Assembly (NCBI GenBank): GCA_015679605.1
Contig: JAAAVE010000539.1
Coordinates: forward strand, 1-14,694
From: Podila epigama
Taxonomy: Eukaryota; Mortierellomycota; Mortierellomycetes; Mortierellales; Mortierellaceae
Reading direction: 5' to 3'
DNA length: 14,694 nucleotides
Both the position numbers and the translations under genes were made by a program. This document shows positions 10,486 through 14,694 of this stretch, piece after piece. The notes beneath the pieces are model-generated. The model did no database searches, was not told where the DNA came from, and saw nothing but the letters and a program-made list of their open reading frames with translations. Every line of letters starts with the position of its first letter. The first letter of the stretch is position 1.

Positions 10486-10599
10486 GATCTTGGATCAAAG
10501 TTGTTGATTGATCTGATCAAATCATTGATTGATCAAAAGTCTGCCAAGATCCAACAATGTCTGATGATTCAGATCTAGATTGATCAAGGATCATGGATC
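10486..10599. repeat. GATC-dense array, ten copies in 114 bp
   Basis: GATC occurs at 10486, 10493, 10510, 10515, 10531, 10548, 10572, 10582, 10589 and 10596; about one would be expected per 256 bp. The 10-mer TTGATTGATC is directly repeated at 10504-10513 and 10525-10534. GATCTTGG (10486-10493) is complementary to CCAAGATC (10544-10551), so a stem with an internal loop could form. GGATCATGGATCATGG near 10588-10603 is a small tandem repeat. The array starts 90 nt after the PRP4 stop and so probably lies in its 3' UTR. Confidence 0.85.
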
Positions 10600-10616
10600 A
10601 TGGTTGTTCAAGAATA

Positions 10617-10640
10617 ATTTAGATTTAGATTTAGATTTAA
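10617..10640 (+). repeat. ATTTAG hexamer tandem repeat, four units
   Basis: Three exact ATTTAG units followed by ATTTAA, directly before AATAAA at 10641. A single related ATTTAGATTTGG also precedes the GATC array at about 10471. It is probably a small microsatellite in the PRP4 3' UTR. Confidence 0.8.
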
Positions 10641-10646
10641 AATAAA
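10641..10646 (+). terminator. Possible PRP4 poly(A) signal AATAAA
   Basis: Exact AATAAA 246 nt after the PRP4 stop and directly after the ATTTAG repeats. If used, the GATC array and the hexamer repeats are transcribed as 3' UTR. Confidence 0.45.
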
Positions 10647-11203
10647 AAAGGAGGGATGAAATGTATCGCTCACTTCAAATCACCAAAAGGTAATAGGATG
10701 ATCTGATGCCATGGTTAAAGTCACCAGAGTCCAAGTTCCAGGGTGATCTGCAGCGAGGATATGCCAGGCTCCAACCCAATCCCCTTTCCGACCATTTGCC
10801 CTTAGATCCCCCTCTTCCAAACCCGTCTATTGAGGGAAGCGGAAAAAGGGAAAAGACAAACAGGGAAAGTAAAACGGGCAGGCTGGAGTGCAGGCGTATT
10901 GTGTCTTTCTCCATTGTTTACCTATTTCGCAAGTAAAGGATGCTTCCGAAAAGGTGATTGTGGAGAGGTGAAGAGATAAAAAAAATTGCTGAACCAGTCA
11001 ATTTATACATGAAAGTCACATGACTACATCCTACAGCTAATACAAATTGTCACACCCCTCAAGTACCATAGATTTTATGAATCTTTTCGCCTGCTGGCAC
11101 TTCACTCACTTCTCGCACTTCACAAACATCCTTACAAGCTGTCCCCCAAAAAATAATCTTGACTTGACTTGATATTAGAAAGAAAAGACACATCCTTTAC
11201 ATC

Positions 11204-13440
11204 ATGACACCTCCAACTTCTCCGCGCTCATCTTCAGATCACTCAGAAGCAAGACAAGCTCTCAACAACAATGGTTCAACAAATCAGGGCCTTCTTTCAA
11301 TTTTGCCATCAGTCTTTCAGTTTTCAGGTACACAGGGTCGCCTTTGAATATTTCTTGCACTCTAGAGCTGTAAAAGCGTTCAAATACTCTTGGGGAAGAA
11401 AGTGTGGGCGGTACAATAGAGGATGAGGTTGTCTTCATTTACATATTAATAGCAGACGAAAAGAGGCTTGTTTAATGCTACTCCTTGTTCGCCATTATAC
11501 CATCTTGCTCGTATTTTTTTTTTTACTTTTGGAAGTGAAAAAAGTTCGGCGATTTTCGCTCGCTCACTCCCCATATCGCATTTTTTCCGTTCCGATTTGA
11601 CAAGTGTTTTCTTTTTTACACATCCCCCCTTTCATGCATAAGAGGCTGTGGTGGCACCAGCGACAATGCGATGGCTCCGAAAGAAAAAACCCACCTTTCA
11701 GCCAAGGCCAATGCGCCCACATGGATGAGAACAATGACAACGAAAAAGAAAAAAAAAAAAAAAACATGACTCTTATTTAGCCCAAGCGGTAGACGCGAAC
11801 GGACCATGCGGATGTGAGAACAAAATGATTGGCTCGGAGTAGAGGGTGCTTTTCAAGCCTAGTTTTTCTATTTTTCTTTTTAGTTTGTGCTCAGAGAAAG
11901 TGAACCACATTTTTTTGATAACGCTGACTATCGCAACTCACGGACAAGGAACAGACATCGTGTTCAACTTCAAAGGATCTCATTCATCCAATTTTTTGCA
12001 CAATTCACTTGGATTCCATCACAACACATAGCTTCCAAGACATCGTCAGGTCAGATGGCCAAGGTCAAGTTCACCAACTCTGGTTCATCCCCTGTCGCCT
12101 ACAAACTCAAGACGAACGCCCCCCAAAAGTATTCGGTTCGACCTGTCTTTGGCGTCGTCGCAGCTGGCACCACTGTCAAGGTCTTTGGTAGGTGTTGACA
12201 TGACATTGGAAGGATGGAGGGAGACAAGTTGTCATTCCGCACCATGCCTCATGCCATCTAAAGAAAAGAAACTCGTTCATGTGTTTTGCAAATCATAGTA
12301 CGTTCGGAGGGTTGGATAAACCCGCAGGATCGTTTCTTGCTGCAGACCATTGCTTTAGACAATCACGATGGCAAAAACCATGAAGATTGCACATTCGATG
12401 CCGCTTCTGTACGTTTCACTGCTGTTGGGAGGTTGCCTTTGACGCGGGATGCTGTTTCTTCGTGATCATGGTTTTTTCCTAGCTATGTCCTCATTGACGC
12501 CTTAGATGCAATGCAATGCTCAGCACTAACCGTTTTCCATTTCAATCCGTCACCATAGTGGAAAACAGTTGATCCAAACCGTATCGTACGCGACTACATA
12601 CCATGCCATGCCATTTCAGCACTCATTATCCGAGACTATGAAGATGATGTCGGGTTGCTTTCTCCTTCATCCACCACATCCGCATACTCGCCTTCATTTT
12701 CACCCAACATGGATTCTTCCATGCCATCCTTTTCCCCTGGTCTTTATCCTTCATTGACAGAGAGAAGGTTTTCACAACAATCGCTGACTCGCCCAACCAT
12801 TACGATACCTTGCTCGTCGTCACCATCTTCATCGTACACACCACAGCAGTATCACCGATGGTCATTTTCTCTACAACAACAGCTTAAACAACAGCAGCAG
12901 CAGCAGCATGAAAATCAAAAGCAACAGCAACAACAGTTACAAAGTCCTCCAGTGTCCGTTGGTGGGCCCAAACTTGTTCGACGAATCTCGAATGCAGCCA
13001 CTAACTCGACAACCAGCTCTTCAGCGGGATCCTCTCCTGGTTCTTATCCTGTTCCATATCATTATTCCGGCTCGACGGTACCCTCAACAGCACCATCGTC
13101 TCCATCAAGTACCACTACTGCATTGTCGACCCCGAGACTTTCCATGACCCACTCAACGCCACTTTCTTTTATCCGGAATAGTCATGCCGACGAAACCATG
13201 CAGATGGGGGATGAAATGGACCCCCTTGAGTTGCCTCAAGCAATCATCCCACGCTCAACAGCAAAAAGTGCTACCAGCGCAATGACATACCCGTATACAA
13301 AGAACCTGACATTAGAACCAAAACCTAATGTGTCACTGCCAAGATTGGTCTTGGCCACCTGTGTCACTATCATTGCTCTCTTGTTGCTTCACGTTATTCT
13401 CCCAGCGATTCTCACAACCAAAGGCGCATTCATGGCATGA
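11204..13440 (+). CDS. Tail-anchored MSP-domain (VAP-like) membrane protein, 4 exons
   Basis: Exons 11204-11327, 12050-12187, 12299-12408 and 12559-13440 give 417 aa. Residues about 32-115 form an MSP domain: SILPSVFQF, then VKFTNSGSSPVAYKLKTNAP (47-66), YSVRPVFGVV, DRFLLQ (98-103) and the WKTVDPNRI stretch. VAP proteins use this fold on the ER surface to bind FFAT motifs of lipid-transfer proteins at membrane contacts. The VAP Lys-Phe-Met binding residues are Arg99-Phe100-Leu101 here, which recalls the Arg/Leu pair of MOSPD2. Residues 140-385 are Ser/Pro/Thr-rich and probably disordered, with a Gln tract at 229-252. Residues about 387-409 form one hydrophobic helix (LVLATCVTIIALLLL...) with only eight residues after it, so it is a C-terminal tail anchor, probably ER. 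Intron 1 (722 nt) and the first-exon boundary are the least certain part: a second donor 9 nt on (at 11337) keeps the frame and gives 420 aa. Confidence 0.88.
11328..12049 (+). other. Long intron 1 (722 nt) of the MSP-domain gene
   Basis: Donor GTACAC at 11328 and acceptor CGTCAG ending at 12049. It is about six times longer than the other introns of the gene (109-150 nt). Inside are a run of 16 A (11749-11764), T-rich tracts at about 11514-11526, 11580-11620 and 11865-11880, and C-rich words. The T-rich tract at 11865-11880 is followed by several AGs. It could hide an alternative first exon or internal promoter, since the downstream exon begins with an in-frame ATG at 12055, but nothing in the sequence proves this. 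Confidence 0.6.
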
Positions 13441-13456
13441 GTGGTATGATTTTGTT

Positions 13457-13462
13457 TTTATT
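13457..13462 (-). terminator. Probable poly(A) signal of the SYG1/XPR1-type gene (minus strand)
   Basis: TTTATT on the plus strand reads AATAAA on the minus strand, 74 nt beyond the stop of the minus-strand gene. Cleavage 10-30 nt further on would fall at the very end of, or inside, the convergent MSP-domain coding region. Confidence 0.5.
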
Positions 13463-13499
13463 GCAGTACGCCTTCAAGTCAGAGCGACGTAGTAACAGG

Positions 13500-13505
13500 A
13501 ATAAA
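13500..13505 (+). terminator. Probable poly(A) signal of the MSP-domain gene (plus strand)
   Basis: Exact AATAAA 59 nt after the stop at 13440. Cleavage 10-30 nt further on would fall at about 13515-13535, next to the stop codon of the convergent gene (13536-13538). Confidence 0.55.
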
Positions 13506-13535
13506 CGACAGATAACAGATCGCTTTGTATTTTTT

Positions 13536-14640
13536 TTAATGCCTTTGTCCATCTTGGTCATCATCATCATCATCATCATCGTACTCATCTTCAGAGTCAC
13601 TCTTGTTCCTACCAAAGATACTTGTGCGCATCCGTGTCCCAATGCTCTGTCTCCGCCGTCTCGGTATCACCTGCGACTGAGATCGTCGCCCTCGTAGACC
13701 ACCGCTTATATCGCCTTGTTGCTCGCCATACGCATCCGTCATTCCTACCCCAAACGCGTGGAGCCCTTGCAGGGACACTGAGGCTGCCCTTTGTTGCTTC
13801 CTATAACGGCTACGGCCCCGACTGTACTCATCCCAAAAGTCATTCTCACCATCAATGATCTTGGAATCAAAATCTCTTCGGTCGTAAAACTTACTCTCTC
13901 GTCCCCGGATCGCACTCTCAAGCGCTGTTCGTTGATCATCCTTGAACCCAGCGTCCGCCACCGCATTCTCGACAAATGAATTGCTTCGAGCCACACTGAA
14001 GGGTCGATCGACTTCCATAGCTACCGTAAAACTACCCGTTTCTGAGCCGGGCACTCTGCCTTCATGAAGATTGCCTTGACTCGATCCGAACCGTCGGCTT
14101 GGATGCTGCTGTTGCTGCTGTCGAAACCACCGACGTTGTGACGATGACAGTGATTCAGTTGAAAGAACCGTTTGACGACTGTCATTCGCTCTAGACAGAC
14201 TTGATAGTCCATAACCAGAGCTGTTTTCACGCATCATTAGATTACTCTGGGTGCTGTTCGATCGACGCAGGTGAGAGGCATGAGAATGAGAGTGGCGTGG
14301 ATGGTGCTCGCGATCCCCTTGTCCTAATGGTTGGTACATAGTATCTGTTGAGTAGAGTCCACGTCCATCGTCATCCGAGCGTGTATATCCACCATAACTC
14401 TGTTCTTGACTCTGTTGTCCTGAACGCCTTCCTTCATTACTTTCCTCCACATCATTGCTATGTTCTTCTTGTTCTTCTTCTTCTTCTTCTTCTTCTTCCT
14501 CTTCCTCCTCTTCGTTTTCATCATCAGTTTCAGCTTCGACGCGGATATGGAAAGGCAAAGGAATATCCTTGATAGCTCGGAACTGACCACAATTGTTGAG
14601 ATGTTCGTTCTCCAATCGGAAAAAATTCCACATCCAGCGA
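13536..14640 (-). CDS. SYG1: SYG1/XPR1-type phosphate exporter, last exon only (partial)
   Basis: The gene runs off the right edge. This is its 3'-terminal exon of 367 codons plus one base, starting after a TTGTTCTAG acceptor at 14641; the base at 14640 completes an upstream codon. The first 33 residues, [18 protein letters not shown] then [12 protein letters not shown], are the closing motif of the EXS domain of SYG1/XPR1/PHO1 proteins, membrane proteins that export inorganic phosphate and usually carry an N-terminal SPX domain sensing inositol pyrophosphates. The Met at 14633 is internal to this motif and not the start. The remaining about 330 residues are a hydrophilic, probably cytosolic tail: 14 consecutive Glu near residues 43-56, Ser/Arg-rich stretches with possible kinase sites (LRRSNS, VARSNS, RRRRQS), a Gln run, and eight Asp near the end encoded by GAT repeats. 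The tail is much less conserved in the family. Only 95 nt separate its stop from that of the MSP-domain gene. Confidence 0.9.
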
Positions 14641-14694
14641 CTAGAACAAAAAAATAAGAGGAGAGAGAACAGGTCAATATCGATGTGGAAAAAA
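14641..14694 (-). other. Start of an upstream intron of the SYG1/XPR1-type gene
   Basis: On the minus strand this is a pyrimidine-rich stretch (CTGTTCTCTCTCCTCTTATTTTTTTGTTCTAG) that ends in AG immediately before the EXS motif. It looks like the 3' part of an intron; the donor lies outside the window. Confidence 0.75.

Larger units (their letters stand above)
10396..11203 (+). other. PRP4 3' UTR and promoter of the MSP-domain gene
   Basis: 808 nt without a supported gene. The first 250 nt hold the GATC-dense array and the ATTTAG repeats, ending at AATAAA (10641-10646), a plausible PRP4 poly(A) signal. The remainder is probably the promoter of the next gene. Noted there are a TCACATGA E-box-like site (11016-11023) and a long stretch rich in TTCACTCACTTC and CCTTAC words before the ATG at 11204. 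The open frames at 10675-10936 have no family resemblance and are likely chance. Confidence 0.5.

Noticed and set aside
10617-10640. ATTTAG repeats as interstitial telomere sequence
   Set aside because: The unit lacks the G-run of fungal telomere repeats (TTAGGG type), there are only four units, and it lies next to a poly(A) signal.
11616-11807. Short minus-strand open frames with Phe runs in the long MSP-gene intron
   Set aside because: Caused by reading the A/T homopolymer at 11749-11764; no domain and no splice or start support.
11955-11975. Possible micro-exon encoding DIVFNFK, which resembles an MSP strand
   Set aside because: There is a good AG before it but no GT donor after it, and its frame hits a stop at about 12029. 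Direct joining of 11327 to 12050 already gives a sensible domain.
1-14694. CRISPR array, insertion sequence, prophage or other prokaryotic mobile system
   Set aside because: The window is spliced eukaryotic DNA; no regularly spaced repeats, transposase or terminal inverted repeats were seen.

Overview
This is an ordinary eukaryotic, almost certainly fungal, chromosomal segment. It is gene-dense and its genes are split by many short introns (mostly 100-170 nt) with GT...AG borders. The gene set is housekeeping, and intergenic DNA is full of A/T homopolymers and pyrimidine-rich leaders. The GLTSCR1-domain protein, the multi-intron PRP4, and the low-complexity Gln/Ser/Glu tracts point to an early-diverging lineage (Mucoromycota, perhaps Mortierellomycotina) rather than an ascomycete yeast. 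That placement is inference from gene style and protein sequence, not from a marker gene.

Layout, left to right. (1) 534-3633, plus strand: acetoacetyl-CoA synthetase, 5 exons, 688 aa. (2) 4327-6451, minus strand: a Gln/Ser-rich protein with a GLTSCR1 (BICRA-type) domain, a probable SWI/SNF chromatin-remodelling subunit, 3 exons, 622 aa. (3) 6876-7611, plus: COX12/COX6B, the twin-cysteine subunit of cytochrome c oxidase, 3 exons, 79 aa. (4) 7941-10395, plus: U4/U6 snRNP protein PRP4, 8 exons, 548 aa, seven WD repeats. (5) 11204-13440, plus: a tail-anchored MSP-domain (VAP-like) protein, 4 exons, about 417 aa. (6) 13536-14640, minus: the last exon of a SYG1/XPR1-type phosphate exporter; the rest lies off the right edge. 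All exon joins were worked out by hand. In each complete gene the reading frame stays open and the exon lengths sum to a multiple of three.

Orientation: genes 1/2 and 5/6 converge, genes 2/3 share a 424-nt divergent promoter region, and 3-4-5 run head to tail. I see no functional cluster. The genes serve ketone-body/leucine carbon use, chromatin, respiration, splicing, ER membrane contacts and phosphate export, and share only location. I found no transposon, tRNA, rRNA, CRISPR array or prokaryotic-type system.

Most worth a second look: a dense GATC array (ten copies in 114 bp) in the probable 3' UTR of PRP4; a frame-preserving 108-nt candidate cassette exon in AACS intron 3; crossed poly(A) signals that should make the ends of genes 5 and 6 overlap; and an MSP domain with a shortened first part and two usable donors 9 nt apart. 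None of this amounts to clear evidence of a new biological system.
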